From contig NZ_CP011930.1 in assembly GCF_001040945.1 (NCBI RefSeq), positions 3,157,021-3,221,020 on the forward strand: DNA of 64,000 bases, given 5' to 3'. The translations under genes were made by a program, and so were the position numbers. Within the stretch, counting starts at the first letter, position 1. Every line of letters begins with the position of its first letter. This stretch comes from Herbaspirillum seropedicae (GTDB taxonomy: Bacteria; Pseudomonadota; Gammaproteobacteria; Burkholderiales; Burkholderiaceae_D). The notes beneath the pieces were generated by a model. It was not told the origin of the DNA. It did no database searches and saw only the letters and a program-made list of their open reading frames with translations. Below, in pieces: positions 1 to 13,387 of the stretch.

Positions 1-81
1 ATCGCGCCGGTCGTTCTTGAGCGCCCACCGGCACAGGTAGACGACCGCCAACAGGTCCATTGCCCACAGGATACTTTCCAC
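1..81 (-). CDS. N-terminal part of a small hydrophobic protein, cut by the window edge
   Basis: Read on the reverse strand from a GTG at 81, the frame stays open to the window edge (27 codons). It begins with a hydrophobic stretch (ESILWAMDLLAVVYLCRWAL) followed by charged residues, as in a small single-pass inner-membrane protein. A purine-rich run (GGGGAGGGG) lies a few bases upstream of the GTG and could serve as the ribosome binding site; an in-frame ATG at 60 is the alternative start. The rest is outside the window, so the family cannot be named. Confidence 0.4.
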   Translation of the reverse strand, partial: MESILWAMDLLAVVYLCRWALKNDRRD

Positions 82-324
82 GCCTTGCCCCTCCCCAAGC
101 GCTCGTGCTCGTTCATCCGGCCCGCCGCTCGCCTGAACAGGCAAACTCCCCCGGACCGCCCCCACTGCGAGCGAAATTATACTTTAGACAACACTTGTCG
201 CCTATCCTGTCGTGCTTGTTGTTGTGCTTGTTGTGTGTTTCCTGTTGTGCTTGCTGCAGCCCCAAGCACCCTCGCCCGCTCACTTGGCAGGTACAGGCGG
301 ATGACCTGCAGACGGGGGGCCGCT

Positions 325-1020
325 ATGATGAAGCTTTATTCGCTTCCCGCTGCATTCATGTCACATCCTCTTCCTCCTCCTGCCACTGCCATCCATATCC
401 GCGAACAGGAACGCGAACGGATCGCCCGCGACCTGCACGACGATCTGGGCGGCGTTCTGGCGGGCGTCGGCATGGCGCTGGGCCGCTTGCAGGAGCAACT
501 GGCTGCGCAAGGCCTGGCCGCCCCGCTGGCCGAGGCCGACGAGGCCAGGCAGTTGCTGCAGCAAGCCATGGCCAGCATGCACAGCATCATCGATGAGCTG
601 CACCCGCCGATCGTGGAGTTCGGGCTGGTCGATGCCTTGCAGTGGCAGTGCCGGCAGATCCAGCGCGAATACCGCCTGCACTGCCAGCTGGACTGCCCGC
701 CCACGCTGGAGCAGGAAGATCGCTTCCTGATCCTGGGCCTGCTGCGCATCCTGCGCGAAGCGGCCAGCAATGCCGCGCGCCATGGCCGCGCCAGCGCGTT
801 GCGGGTGGACCTGCGGATGCGCCAAGCCAGGCTGGAAATGCAGATCGCCGATGATGGCTGCGGCATCGCACCGCTCCACGCCAAGGAAGTCGCCCCGCGC
901 CACGGACATGGCTTGCGCAACATGCGGGAACGGGCGCAGGCGCTGGGCGGAGAGCTCTTCATCGAGGCCGGCCAGGACGGCGGGGTCGTGATCAGAACGC
1001 TCATCCCTGTTGCGCGCTGA
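325..1020 (+). CDS. Short soluble NarX/DegS-type sensor histidine kinase
   Basis: Cytoplasmic histidine kinase of the HisKA_3 class that partners LuxR-type response regulators. The dimerisation/phosphoacceptor helix holds RDLHDDLGG with the phospho-histidine at about residue 38. The HATPase_c domain shows an N-box (EAASNAARHG), a G1 box (DDGCGIAP) and a G2 box (GHGLRNM). From the ATG at 325, preceded by a G-rich stretch, the protein is 231 residues, with no membrane segment or recognisable sensor domain ahead of the kinase core. An ATG at 358 is also possible. Reading the frame further upstream (TTG at 85) adds only a low-complexity Cys-rich stretch over the repetitive TTGTTGTGC region and is unlikely. 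The partner regulator starts 95 bases downstream, so the two probably form one two-component system; the signal is unknown. Confidence 0.85.
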   Translation: MMKLYSLPAAFMSHPLPPPATAIHIREQERERIARDLHDDLGGVLAGVGMALGRLQEQLAAQGLAAPLAEADEARQLLQQAMASMHSIIDELHPPIVEFGLVDALQWQCRQIQREYRLHCQLDCPPTLEQEDRFLILGLLRILREAASNAARHGRASALRVDLRMRQARLEMQIADDGCGIAPLHAKEVAPRHGHGLRNMRERAQALGGELFIEAGQDGGVVIRTLIPVAR

Positions 1021-1114
1021 GTGAACGCTATAGAATACGGCCTGCTTCTGCCTGTGGGCAGCCACGACCAAACGCTTTGAATAATCCGCCCCCTCCGCAC
1101 CGCATGCACCGCCC

Positions 1115-1768
1115 ATGAGCAAGAAAGTCACCGCCGCCATCAAGGTCCTGATCGCCGACGACCATGCCATCGTCCGCGAAGGCCTGCGCCAGATCTGCGC
1201 GGGCAGCAAGGACATCATGGTCGCAGGCAACGCCGCCAACGGCCTGGAAGCCATCAAGCTGGCGCGTGAAGGCAATGGCGACGTGCTGCTGCTGGACATC
1301 GTCCTGCCGGACCGCAATGGCATCGACATCCTCAAGCAGATCCGCAAGGAACAGCCAGAGCTGCCGGTGCTGATCCTGTCCATCCATCGCGAGGACCAGT
1401 ACGCCATCCGCGCCCTCAAGGCCGGAGCGGCGGGCTTCCTCAACAAGCAGGCGGCCCCGGCCGAACTGCTGGCGGCGATCCGCCAGGCGGCCTCGGGGCG
1501 CAAGTACGTGAGCCCCTCGCTGGCCCAGGAGCTGGCCAACCAGATCGGCTTCGACCACGAGACGCCGCTGCATGAGACCCTCTCTGATCGCGAATACCAG
1601 ACCATGGTCATGATCGCCTCCGGCAAGACGGTCAGCGACATCGCCGCCGAGCTGACGCTGTCGGTCAAGACCATCAGCATGTACCGCTCGCGGGTGCTGT
1701 CGAAGATGAAGATGCGCCACAACGCCGAGCTGACCCATTACGCGCTCAAGAACGCCCTGGTGGAATAA
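1115..1768 (+). CDS. NarL/FixJ-family response regulator
   Basis: 217-residue two-domain response regulator. The N-terminal receiver carries the acidic pair (IADDH), the phosphoacceptor Asp61 in LLLDIVLPDRNG, a conserved Ser (LILSIH) and Lys (FLNKQA). The C-terminal LuxR-type helix-turn-helix (about 145-210) includes LSDREYQTMVMIASGKT and LSVKTISMYRSRVLSKM. It lies just downstream of the histidine kinase on the same strand and should be its cognate DNA-binding output. Targets cannot be read from the sequence. Confidence 0.92.
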   Translation: MSKKVTAAIKVLIADDHAIVREGLRQICAGSKDIMVAGNAANGLEAIKLAREGNGDVLLLDIVLPDRNGIDILKQIRKEQPELPVLILSIHREDQYAIRALKAGAAGFLNKQAAPAELLAAIRQAASGRKYVSPSLAQELANQIGFDHETPLHETLSDREYQTMVMIASGKTVSDIAAELTLSVKTISMYRSRVLSKMKMRHNAELTHYALKNALVE

Positions 1769-2047
1769 ACGTAAAAGAAGGAAAAAGTCACCAATCCACA
1801 CCGCCGCCCAGGCCGCCTGATGCGGGACGATGCGGGCCGATGCGGGCATTTTCTCCCGCTATTAAAGGGATGCAGCCGAGGCCGGCTGACGTAGAATGCA
1901 TCGTCGCTTTCCTCCGTTTGCAGCACGCCGGGAGAGCAGTAGGCAGCCGGCGGGCTCAAGCCTGGCCGCTACGCTGCCGATACTGATAGCACCATCCCTG
2001 TGGCACCAAGACAACTACACCAACAACACTGAACACTGTCAGTCGGC

Positions 2048-3652
2048 ATGTCCAAGAAACCGTCCACGCTCACGCCCGTCGAGATTGCCCGTGAAGCCTT
2101 CCAGCGACTCGGGGCGCGGCGCATCGCGCCTACCCCGGATGCCTATCGCATCGCCTATGAAGAAATCCAGGGGGACGGACCCGGCGCCAGCGCCGAGAGC
2201 GTACTGGCGGCTTTCGCCACCAAGCTCTCGCGCCAGCCCGGCGAGAACGGCCTGCTGGGTACGCGCCTGGTGCGCGCCAGGGAGAACAATGACTGGGCCG
2301 AATTCGAACGCCAGCTGATCGAGTTCGCGGAAGAAAACTGGCAGAACCGCCCTCTTGGGCCCCAGGTGCAGCATGGCGAGCTGGTGCCCATCGACCTGGA
2401 ACGGGAGTTCATCCGCGACAGCAAGAAGGAAAAGATGCTGCGCGAAATGCTGGCGAGGGTGCTGGTGTTCAACCTGCCGTCGCTGCTCTCGACCGCACCG
2501 GAACTGGCCAACGAATCGCGCAACAGCGGCCAGGAGCTCAAGACCGCCTTCTCGGAACAGGCGATGAACGAGATCATCGCCCGGCTCAAGCAGTTGAGCT
2601 TCCAGATCGAACTCAAGACCGACGACATGGCCCAGCAGCAGGACTTGCTGATGCGCCTGTTCCAGTTGCTGCTGGAAAACATCAATGGCCTGCTTGAGCA
2701 GGGTTCCTGGCTGTCCAGCCAGATCGAAACGGTGCAAAGCCTCATCGCCGGCCCGCTGAGCACGACCTCGCTGGCCGACGCCACCAAGAACCTCAAGGAA
2801 GTGATCTACAAGCAGGGCTTGCTGAAGAACACCCTGTCCGAGGAAAAAGTGGTGGTCAAGAACATGATGCTGACCTTCGTGGACCGGCTCTCGGCGATGG
2901 TCTCCACCACCGACAACTACCAGCGCACCATCCGCGGGTTCTCGCAGCAGATCAGCCAGGCGGGCAACATCGCCGACCTCAACAGCGTGTTGAGCGAGAT
3001 CATGACCGAGACCCAGAAGGCGCAGGAAGAAGCCACCCGCTCGCGCGACGCCATGGAAGATGCGCGCCAGGAAGTGGAAAAAGCCGAGGAACGCATCCAG
3101 ACCCTGGAGCAGCAGCTGCTGCAGATGGGCGAACTGGTGCGCGAAGACCAGCTCACCGGCAGCCTGAACCGGCGCGGCATGGATGAGTCGCTGGACCGCG
3201 AGATCACCAACGCCCTGCGTCGCGACACGCCCCTGTGCGTGGCGCTGCTGGACCTGGACGACTTCAAGCGCATCAACGACACCCATGGCCATGCTACCGG
3301 CGATGAAGTGCTGGTGCACATGGTGCAGGTCATTCGCGAGACGCTGCGCAAGCTGGATGTGATCGCCCGTTTCGGCGGCGAGGAATTCCTGGTGCTGATG
3401 CCCGAGACGGCGCCGCAGGATGCGGTGCAGATCATCACTCGCGTGCAGCGCGAACTGACCAAGCGCATCTTCATGCATGAGAGCCAGCGCCTGCTGATCA
3501 CCTTCAGCGCCGGCGTGGCCGTGTATCACCCGGGAGAAAGCCAGGCCGACCTGTTGAAGCGCGCCGACGTGGCGCTGTACAAGGCCAAGAACGCCGGCAA
3601 GAACCGCATCGTCTTCGCCGACCCGCCCGCACCGGAGCAGGTAGGCAACTAA
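2048..3652 (+). CDS. Diguanylate cyclase with long coiled-coil N-terminal region
   Basis: 534-residue GGDEF protein that should make cyclic-di-GMP from two GTP. The active-site motif is GGEEF at residues 443-447, and an RxxD product-inhibition site (RKLD) sits five residues before it, so the enzyme looks catalytically intact and feedback inhibited. The first ~360 residues have no membrane helix; they are helical with a coiled-coil stretch (RSRDAMEDARQEVEKAEERI) just before the catalytic domain, as in cytoplasmic GGDEF proteins whose N-terminus dimerises or binds a partner. The input is unknown. The 3' end overlaps the stop of the convergent pnuC by 4 bases. The 279 bases upstream contain no gene I can support. 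Confidence 0.9.
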   Translation: MSKKPSTLTPVEIAREAFQRLGARRIAPTPDAYRIAYEEIQGDGPGASAESVLAAFATKLSRQPGENGLLGTRLVRARENNDWAEFERQLIEFAEENWQNRPLGPQVQHGELVPIDLEREFIRDSKKEKMLREMLARVLVFNLPSLLSTAPELANESRNSGQELKTAFSEQAMNEIIARLKQLSFQIELKTDDMAQQQDLLMRLFQLLLENINGLLEQGSWLSSQIETVQSLIAGPLSTTSLADATKNLKEVIYKQGLLKNTLSEEKVVVKNMMLTFVDRLSAMVSTTDNYQRTIRGFSQQISQAGNIADLNSVLSEIMTETQKAQEEATRSRDAMEDARQEVEKAEERIQTLEQQLLQMGELVREDQLTGSLNRRGMDESLDREITNALRRDTPLCVALLDLDDFKRINDTHGHATGDEVLVHMVQVIRETLRKLDVIARFGGEEFLVLMPETAPQDAVQIITRVQRELTKRIFMHESQRLLITFSAGVAVYHPGESQADLLKRADVALYKAKNAGKNRIVFADPPAPEQVGN

Positions 3653-4260
3653 GCCGGCCTGCCCGCCTGGGCAGCGGCGCGGCGCCAGCTGCGCCAGCCG
3701 GCCGCGGCCATCAGCACGAAGAGCGCGTAGAGCATGGCGGTCAGGCTCAGGTGCTTGTAGACATACAGGCCCACGTAGAGCACGTCCACCGCGATCCAGA
3801 CCAGCCAGTTCTCGATCTTCTTGCGCGAGAGCAGGAACTGCCCCACCAGGCTGCCCGCCGTGAGGAAGCCGTCCATATGCGGCACATCGGTGTCGGTGTA
3901 GCGTTGCAGGAACCACGACAGCACCCACCACCCCGCCAGCCAGGCCGCCAGCATCAGCCCCCAGCCACCGCGCTGCAAGCGCGAGACCGCCAGCGGCTGG
4001 TGCGCCACGCCACCGCGCAGCCATTGATACCAGCCCCAGACCGACACCGCCACGAAGACGAATTGCAGCCCGGCGTCGCCATAGAGGCGGGCATCGGCGA
4101 AGACGGCCGCATAGAGCACGGACGAGAGGATGGAAAACAGCCAGGCCCAGTGGTTCTGGCGGATATTGAGCCAGACCGTGATCACGGCCAGAGCGAAGGA
4201 GACCAGCTCCAGCGGCGTGGTGCTCAGGCCCAGCAAGCTCAGGGGTGTATCAGGACTCAT
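3649..4260 (-). CDS. pnuC: PnuC-type nicotinamide riboside transporter
   Basis: 203-residue inner-membrane protein of the PnuC family, which facilitates uptake of nicotinamide riboside for NAD salvage. Family hallmarks include WLNIRQNHWAWLFSILSSVLYAAVF near the N-terminus (residues about 30-54) and the later W-x-N/W-rich helices (VSVWGWYQWLRGG; LVWIAVDVLYVGLYVYKHL). About seven hydrophobic segments and the total length match the family. It is transcribed toward the diguanylate cyclase with a 4-base stop-to-stop overlap, and starts about 35 bases downstream of the ftsB stop, so it may be the last gene of the pyrG-kdsA-eno-ftsB transcript. No NAD-metabolism gene is adjacent and no riboswitch was recognised. 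Confidence 0.85.
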   Translation of the reverse strand: MSPDTPLSLLGLSTTPLELVSFALAVITVWLNIRQNHWAWLFSILSSVLYAAVFADARLYGDAGLQFVFVAVSVWGWYQWLRGGVAHQPLAVSRLQRGGWGLMLAAWLAGWWVLSWFLQRYTDTDVPHMDGFLTAGSLVGQFLLSRKKIENWLVWIAVDVLYVGLYVYKHLSLTAMLYALFVLMAAAGWRSWRRAAAQAGRPA

Positions 4261-4295
4261 GCAAGCGCGTGTGGAGGCGTCGAGGACCGGCGCAC

Positions 4296-4688
4296 TCAGC
4301 GCGCAGCCGTACGGGCGGGCGAGCCCGGCGCACTGGCAGGGACCGATACGCTATTGGGTTGCCCGGAACCGGGCATGTAGGGATTGGGATTGACGGCGCC
4401 GGCAGGCTTGCCGGAACTGCCATCGAGCAGCTGGACGAAGATCTCGTTCTGCTTGATCATGCCCAGCTCGAAACGCGCGCGCTCTTCCACGGCCCCCTTG
4501 GACTGCTTGAGGTCATCCACTTCAGAGGCCAGCTTGGCGTTGCGTTCCTTGAGTTCGTCGTTCTTCTTGTGCGCCAGTTGCACCTGGCGATCGAGCTCCC
4601 AGACCTTGAACCAGCCGCCCTTGCCCAGCCAGAGCGGATACTGGATCAGCACCAGCAGGAAAGACAGGCAGAGGATGATCAGGCGCAT
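4296..4688 (-). CDS. ftsB: Cell division protein FtsB
   Basis: 130-residue bitopic membrane protein. A single N-terminal membrane helix ([18 protein letters not shown]) is followed by a periplasmic coiled coil (about residues 33-70, [20 protein letters not shown]) and the conserved segment ending in [19 protein letters not shown]. FtsB joins FtsL and FtsQ in the divisome and helps activate septal FtsWI. The Pro/Ser/Ala-rich tail after about residue 90 is longer than in E. coli FtsB, as is common in Burkholderiales. Location directly after eno is the usual betaproteobacterial order and supports the call. Confidence 0.9.
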   Translation of the reverse strand: MRLIILCLSFLLVLIQYPLWLGKGGWFKVWELDRQVQLAHKKNDELKERNAKLASEVDDLKQSKGAVEERARFELGMIKQNEIFVQLLDGSSGKPAGAVNPNPYMPGSGQPNSVSVPASAPGSPARTAAR

Positions 4689-4742
4689 AGCCGGGAGCTT
4701 TCGATGCGGCGCCTGCCTTCAGGGGCGGGCGCCGCAAGCTTC

Positions 4743-6098
<1,356 letters not shown>

Positions 6099-6128
6099 TC
6101 ACTTCAAGCCTCACCGCGTGCGCCGATG

Positions 6129-6160
6129 ATGAAACGGCCGCCGGGCGGCAGCCGTTTCAT
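6129..6160 (-). terminator. 10-bp hairpin between kdsA and eno
   Basis: ATGAAACGGC (6129-6138) is perfectly complementary to GCCGTTTCAT (6151-6160), with a GC-rich loop that can extend the stem. It lies just after the kdsA stop in transcript direction. There is no clear U-run after the stem, so it may attenuate or process the mRNA rather than end it, leaving eno partly co-transcribed. Confidence 0.5.
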
Positions 6161-6167
6161 GCTCAGG

Positions 6168-8733
<2,566 letters not shown>

Positions 8734-8883
8734 CCCCAAAATGCGCTCGTTTTTTAAGCCACCCTGCGATAAGTGTCTCGGCCTGGTGAAACTTGCAGCA
8801 GGAAAACATGCACGCAGGGGCCGAAGGACTTGACCAGGCATCAACGGATTGGTTCTGCGTCGCCCTGCCCTGGCGCTGGCTTT

Positions 8884-9684
8884 TTATCGTCCCAGCAGCT
8901 CGCCTATCATGGCGTGCGTGGCTTCGGCGGCCGCCACCGGCGCTTCCATGGGGAACAGGTGACCGCCGGGGATCTGGCGGAAATGCCGGCCGACCAGCCG
9001 CCGGGTCGCCTCCAGCCCGGCCATCCGGCACTCGACCGAATCGATGCCGCCGACAAAGCCGATGGGCAAGGGATAGGGCTGGCGCACCAGTGGCCCCAGG
9101 TGATGCGGGATGGTGCGGTAGACGGCGGTCTCGGTCTCGCGGGAAAAGCGCAGGCGCACGCCGCCGCCAGCCTGCGGCACCAGTCCGTGCTGCACGTAGT
9201 CGCGCAGCACCTGCTGCGGCCAGGCGGCAAAGACGGACTTGGCGGCGTAGTGCTGGTAGGCCGCCTCCATGTCGGGCCAGTGATCGCGCCGGCGCGCCGA
9301 GGCATTGGCCGGCGAATAGCGGCTGTCATACCGGAACACCTTGGTCAACCGCAGCACCTGGGCGCGCCAGCCAGCCACGATGGGAGAATCCAGCAACACC
9401 ACGCAGCGCACCAGCGCCGGGCGCTTGCGGGCCGCCATCAGGGACAGGATACCGCCCATGGAATGGCCGACCAGGATGACCGGCTCGTGATAGCTGCGCT
9501 CCAGCTCTTCGCGCAGTTCCCGCGCCAGGGTGCGCCAGCCGTCATCGACCGGAAAGCGCGGATCGTGGGCGTGGATGGGCAAGGCGCGCACATCATAGTG
9601 GGCGCGCAATTGTTCGAAGAACATGCCATAGGTGCCAGCCGGGTAGCTGTTGGCATGGGCGAAATGAAGAATCGGGAGAGACAT
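8884..9684 (-). CDS. Alpha/beta-fold hydrolase
   Basis: 266 residues from the ATG at 9684; a longer frame to 9726 adds an unlikely Cys-rich leader. Alpha/beta-hydrolase fold: oxyanion-type region near HFAHANSYPAGTYG, nucleophile elbow GHSMGG (Ser as nucleophile), candidate Asp in VGGIDSVE, and catalytic His in IPGGHLFPME near the C-terminus. There is no signal peptide, so it is probably a cytoplasmic serine hydrolase or esterase. Substrate unknown. It is 110 bases downstream of comEC in transcript direction... on the same strand, but no operon role is obvious. Confidence 0.8.
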   Translation of the reverse strand: MSLPILHFAHANSYPAGTYGMFFEQLRAHYDVRALPIHAHDPRFPVDDGWRTLARELREELERSYHEPVILVGHSMGGILSLMAARKRPALVRCVVLLDSPIVAGWRAQVLRLTKVFRYDSRYSPANASARRRDHWPDMEAAYQHYAAKSVFAAWPQQVLRDYVQHGLVPQAGGGVRLRFSRETETAVYRTIPHHLGPLVRQPYPLPIGFVGGIDSVECRMAGLEATRRLVGRHFRQIPGGHLFPMEAPVAAAEATHAMIGELLGR

Positions 9685-9794
9685 GGCGAAGCGGGCCGCG
9701 AAGCAACATTGCAATGGCGGCAGCATAGCAAAACGGCCGGCGCCGCGAGCGTGCTATTTTCCCGCATCGCGAAATGCGCGGCCGCCCTGCTGCC

Positions 9795-12284
9795 TCAGTG
9801 TCCCTGCCAGTAGCGGCGGCGCTGCTGGCGATATTGCTCAACCTGCAATTGGTCGCCCAGGACCATGGTCACCGCGCCACTTTCATCGGTACGCAGGCGG
9901 CGGATGCCCAGGCGCTGGTAACGCGCATCGACGTCCGGATGGGGATGGCGGAAGCGATTGCGGTAGCCGACCTGGAAGATCGCCAGCTCCGGCCGCACCG
10001 CCCGCAGGAAGGGCTCGGTGGACGAGGTGGCGCTGCCATGATGCGGCGCCAGCAAGACCGTGGCGGGCAAGCGCTCGCCCATGGGGCCGTTGACCAGCTC
10101 ATCTTCCTGCACCGCCTCGATATCTCCCGCCAGCAGTACGGACTGGCGGCCGATCTGCACCTTCAGCACGCAACTGCGCGCATTGGGCCGCCACTTGTCG
10201 CTGTCGTAGCTGGCTGCCGTGGGATGCAGCATGGAAAAGCCGATGCCGTCCCAGTTCCAGGTCTGGCCAGCCTGGCAGCGCGTATGCAGGGGCGCAGCGC
10301 GCAGGATAGGACTGTCCTCGGCCAGCGAAGAATAGACGCTGTCGACCGGCAGGCTGCCGAACAGCGACAGTGCGCCGCCCGAATGATCGTTGTCGTTATG
10401 CGAAATGACCACGCGGTCCAGGTGATCGATGCCGCGTGCGCGCAGGTAAGGCAGGATCACCCGCGTGGCGCCATCCGACTCCGGCGTGTAGTACGGCCCG
10501 GTGTCATACAGGAGCCGATGGGTGGGCGTTTCCACCAGCACTGCCATGCCCTGCCCGACGTCGAAGGCAGTCACCCGCATGCTGCCCTCGGCTGGCGCCA
10601 TCGGCGCATTGAGCAGCAGCGGCAGCCAGCCGAACCAGCCCAGCCAGCGCACCGGCCAGCCGCGCGGGGCGAGCAGCAGCATGGTGCCGCCCATGGCCAG
10701 GGCGAACATCCACCAGCTCGGCACCGGCGTCTGCCAGACCGCCCAGGGCATGGCGCTGAGTCCTTGCAGGAAACCGGCCAGCCAGGCCAGCAGCGCATGC
10801 GGAAGCTGCAACACGAACTGCGCCAGCACCGTGGGCAAGACGCTGCCCAGCAGCGCCAGCGGCGTGATCACCAGCGACACCAGCGGAATGGCCACGGCAT
10901 TGGCGATGGGGCCGATCAGCGAATACTGGCCGAACAGCAGCACGGTCAAGGGCACCAGGCCCAGCGTCACCAGGTATTGGGCGTGGCTGGCTTCCTTCAG
11001 GCGCTGCACCAGCGCCGGCCACCAATGCTTGCGCGAGGCCGCCGCCGCCATCGCGCGCGGGGGCTGCATGCGCCCTACCGAGCCATACAGCAGCAGGCCG
11101 ACGGCGCCAAAGGAGAGCCAGAAGCCGGGCCACAACAGCGCCCACGGGTCCAACAGCAAGACCAGCCCCAGCGCCAGGCTCATCACCAGCGAGACGCGCA
11201 CGATACGCCCACGCCAGAAGGCGATGCCTACCACGATGAGCATGTACAGCGTGCGCTGGGCCGGCACGCCGAAGCCCGACAGCAGCACATACAGCAAGGC
11301 CGCCGCCATGCCCGCCAGCACCGCCACCTTCTGGGCCGGCAGGCGCAGCGGCAGTTGCGCGCCGGTGAAGAAGGAGCGCCGCCAGAGCCAGCTCGCCAGT
11401 CCGCCGAACAGGGCCGCCAGCATGGTGATGTGCAGGCCGGAAATGGCCATGAGGTGGCCGATGCCGGTGCGGTTGAAGATACTCCAGTCGGCCTGGCTGA
11501 TGCCGCGCTGGTCGCCGATGACAAGGGCGGCGATGACGCCGGCATAGGGCGCGCCCGGCAGCGCGGCGTAGATGCCGTCGCGCAGCCAGCCGCGTGCATA
11601 GTCGATGGCGTGGGAAGGCGTCCAGACGAAGGCCTCCAGACGCCGGTTGATGGCCGTGGCCGGCGCACCTGGCGCGGCCGGCGCACCGACCACGTAGCCG
11701 GTGGCGCGCACATCGTCCTGCAACAGCCAGAGTTCATAGTCGAAGCCACCGGGATTGGCATTGCCATGCGGGCGCTTGAGCCTCACCTTGAGCCGCCAGC
11801 GCTCGCCCGGACGCATGTCCGGCAAGGCCAGCCGCGCCGGAGCAGCCTGCTCGCCATCCTCGGCAGGAGACTGATAGCGCTGGTTGCCATACCAGGACAA
11901 GGCCAGACGCGGCGGCACCGGCGGCTTCACGCCACCTTGCAGCACCACCTGCTCCACATCGAAACGCCAGCGCAAGCCCTGGGCGCTATGGTCCGGCAGG
12001 TCGGCCACAGTGCCGATGACGGTGATGTCATGCCCTTCCCAGGCCGCCGGCAACTCCTGGTCCAGATAATAGGCGGCAAAACCGGCGGCCCACAAAAAGC
12101 CCAGCCAGGCGCCGCAGGTCAGCAGCAGCGGCACGCGCAGGAAGGGTTGCCAGAATTTCCAGGCGGTGAAGCCCAGCAAGGCCGCCAGCACCAGGCCAAC
12201 GCCGTACCATTCCAGCCCGGGCAATTGCGCCTGCATCTGCAGCAAGCCAATGCCGATGGCAAAACCGATGATCAGCGACCGCAT
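9795..12284 (-). CDS. comEC: ComEC/Rec2-family DNA internalisation protein
   Basis: 829-residue inner-membrane protein. It has N-terminal membrane helices, a ComEC/Rec2 competence domain with the typical GIGHLMAISGLHITMLAALFGG segment, several further helices, and a C-terminal metallo-beta-lactamase-like domain with DVGQGMAVLVET and SHNDNDHSGG (around residues 628-637). ComEC forms the channel that takes single-stranded DNA into the cytoplasm during natural transformation. Full length and an intact metal-binding motif suggest a working protein. The tatD stop overlaps the start in a TGATG arrangement, so the two are translationally coupled. Confidence 0.93.
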   Translation of the reverse strand: MRSLIIGFAIGIGLLQMQAQLPGLEWYGVGLVLAALLGFTAWKFWQPFLRVPLLLTCGAWLGFLWAAGFAAYYLDQELPAAWEGHDITVIGTVADLPDHSAQGLRWRFDVEQVVLQGGVKPPVPPRLALSWYGNQRYQSPAEDGEQAAPARLALPDMRPGERWRLKVRLKRPHGNANPGGFDYELWLLQDDVRATGYVVGAPAAPGAPATAINRRLEAFVWTPSHAIDYARGWLRDGIYAALPGAPYAGVIAALVIGDQRGISQADWSIFNRTGIGHLMAISGLHITMLAALFGGLASWLWRRSFFTGAQLPLRLPAQKVAVLAGMAAALLYVLLSGFGVPAQRTLYMLIVVGIAFWRGRIVRVSLVMSLALGLVLLLDPWALLWPGFWLSFGAVGLLLYGSVGRMQPPRAMAAAASRKHWWPALVQRLKEASHAQYLVTLGLVPLTVLLFGQYSLIGPIANAVAIPLVSLVITPLALLGSVLPTVLAQFVLQLPHALLAWLAGFLQGLSAMPWAVWQTPVPSWWMFALAMGGTMLLLAPRGWPVRWLGWFGWLPLLLNAPMAPAEGSMRVTAFDVGQGMAVLVETPTHRLLYDTGPYYTPESDGATRVILPYLRARGIDHLDRVVISHNDNDHSGGALSLFGSLPVDSVYSSLAEDSPILRAAPLHTRCQAGQTWNWDGIGFSMLHPTAASYDSDKWRPNARSCVLKVQIGRQSVLLAGDIEAVQEDELVNGPMGERLPATVLLAPHHGSATSSTEPFLRAVRPELAIFQVGYRNRFRHPHPDVDARYQRLGIRRLRTDESGAVTMVLGDQLQVEQYRQQRRRYWQGH

Positions 12285-13090
12285 CAGAAGCTCAACCCCG
12301 AACTGGCCAGCCGCGGCAGCGCGGCGCGGGCATTGGCCGTGGTAGCGGCGGCGACCTCCTGCTGTGGCAGGCCGCGCAACTCGGCCAGCACCTGGCCTAT
12401 GCGGGGGATCTGGTCGGGCGTATTGATCTCCGGATGCCGCCAGGCCGGGGCAATGTCGGGCGCATCGGTTTCCAGCACGATGGAGGACAAGGGCAGCTCG
12501 GCCGCCAGCCGCCTGATCTGCAGCGCGCGCGGGAAGGTCATGGCGCCGCCAAAGCCCAGGTGCAGGCCCAGCTCGACGAAGGTGCGGGCCTGCTGGTCGC
12601 TGCCGTTGAAGGCGTGGGCAATGCCGCCGGGTACGCGGATGCGGCGCAGGTGCTTGAGGATGATGTCTTGCGAGCGGCGCACATGCAGCAGCACCGGCAG
12701 CGCGAAGTCGCGCGCCAGCTTGAGCTGTTCGGCAAAGAAGAATTCCTGCTTCTCGCGCAAGGGCGGCTCCTTGAGCGCGGGCACGAAGAAGTCCAGGCCG
12801 ATCTCGCCGATGCCCACGAAGAGCGGATCATCGAGCGCCGCCGCAATGGCCTCGCGTAGCAAGGCCAGGTCGGACTCCTGCGAGCTCGGGACATAGAGCG
12901 GATGGATGCCCAGCGCGTAGACGGCATTGCCGACCTCGCGCGCCAGCTGGCCGACCCGTGCGAAGTTGGCCCGGGCGATGGCCGGGATGACGATCACGCG
13001 CACGCCCGCCTGCGCCGCCTCATCGGCGAGGATGGCGGAGCGCTCGCCGAATTCCCCGGCGTCGAGATGACAGTGCGTATCGACCCACAT
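12284..13090 (-). CDS. tatD: TatD-family metal-dependent deoxyribonuclease
   Basis: 268 residues from the ATG at 13090, placed so that the protein begins with the metal-binding MWVDTHCHLD motif; a longer frame from 13162 adds a Ser/Arg-rich tail with no homology features. TIM-barrel metal ligands are visible in DTHCHLD, GEIGLD, LLHVRRSQ, and LETDAPD. TatD enzymes are 3'-5' exonucleases and AP-endonuclease-like enzymes linked to DNA repair and turnover. It is coupled to comEC by a one-base stop/start overlap. Confidence 0.92.
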   Translation of the reverse strand: MWVDTHCHLDAGEFGERSAILADEAAQAGVRVIVIPAIARANFARVGQLAREVGNAVYALGIHPLYVPSSQESDLALLREAIAAALDDPLFVGIGEIGLDFFVPALKEPPLREKQEFFFAEQLKLARDFALPVLLHVRRSQDIILKHLRRIRVPGGIAHAFNGSDQQARTFVELGLHLGFGGAMTFPRALQIRRLAAELPLSSIVLETDAPDIAPAWRHPEINTPDQIPRIGQVLAELRGLPQQEVAAATTANARAALPRLASSGLSF

Positions 13091-13330
13091 GTGCTGGCTG
13101 CTCAGACGAAAATCGGAAGACCAGCGCCTGGCGGTGCTGGTTCCGGATGACCACGCGCGCACCGGGGACCCTGTTCTGGCCTGGCCTGCATCCCCCGAAG
13201 CGCATTATTTTTTTGACAGCATAGCCGGCCTGGCGATCTGGCCGGCATGCCAGCGCGCAGTTTACCGTCTAACCGCTCCTTGCAACACTTAACAGACGTA
13301 AAGAATTACATTCAGGCATGCCCGCAGCCC

Positions 13331-13364
13331 AGCAAAAAGGACGCATGATCGCGTCCTTTTTGCT
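13331..13364 (-). terminator. Rho-independent terminator of argE
   Basis: A perfect 14-bp stem, AGCAAAAAGGACGC (13331-13344) pairing with 13351-13364, with a 6-base loop. The A-rich and T-rich ends of the arms give a U-run at the end of the stem on both strands. It sits 23 bases past the argE stop, so it should end argE transcription. Confidence 0.8.
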
Positions 13365-13387
13365 CACTGCCAGGCAGTCCGCCCTGC

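Noticed and set aside
85..324. N-terminal extension of the histidine kinase from a TTG
   Set aside because: The added residues are Cys- and Arg-rich low complexity over a repetitive tract, with no sensor features; the ATG at 325 fits better.
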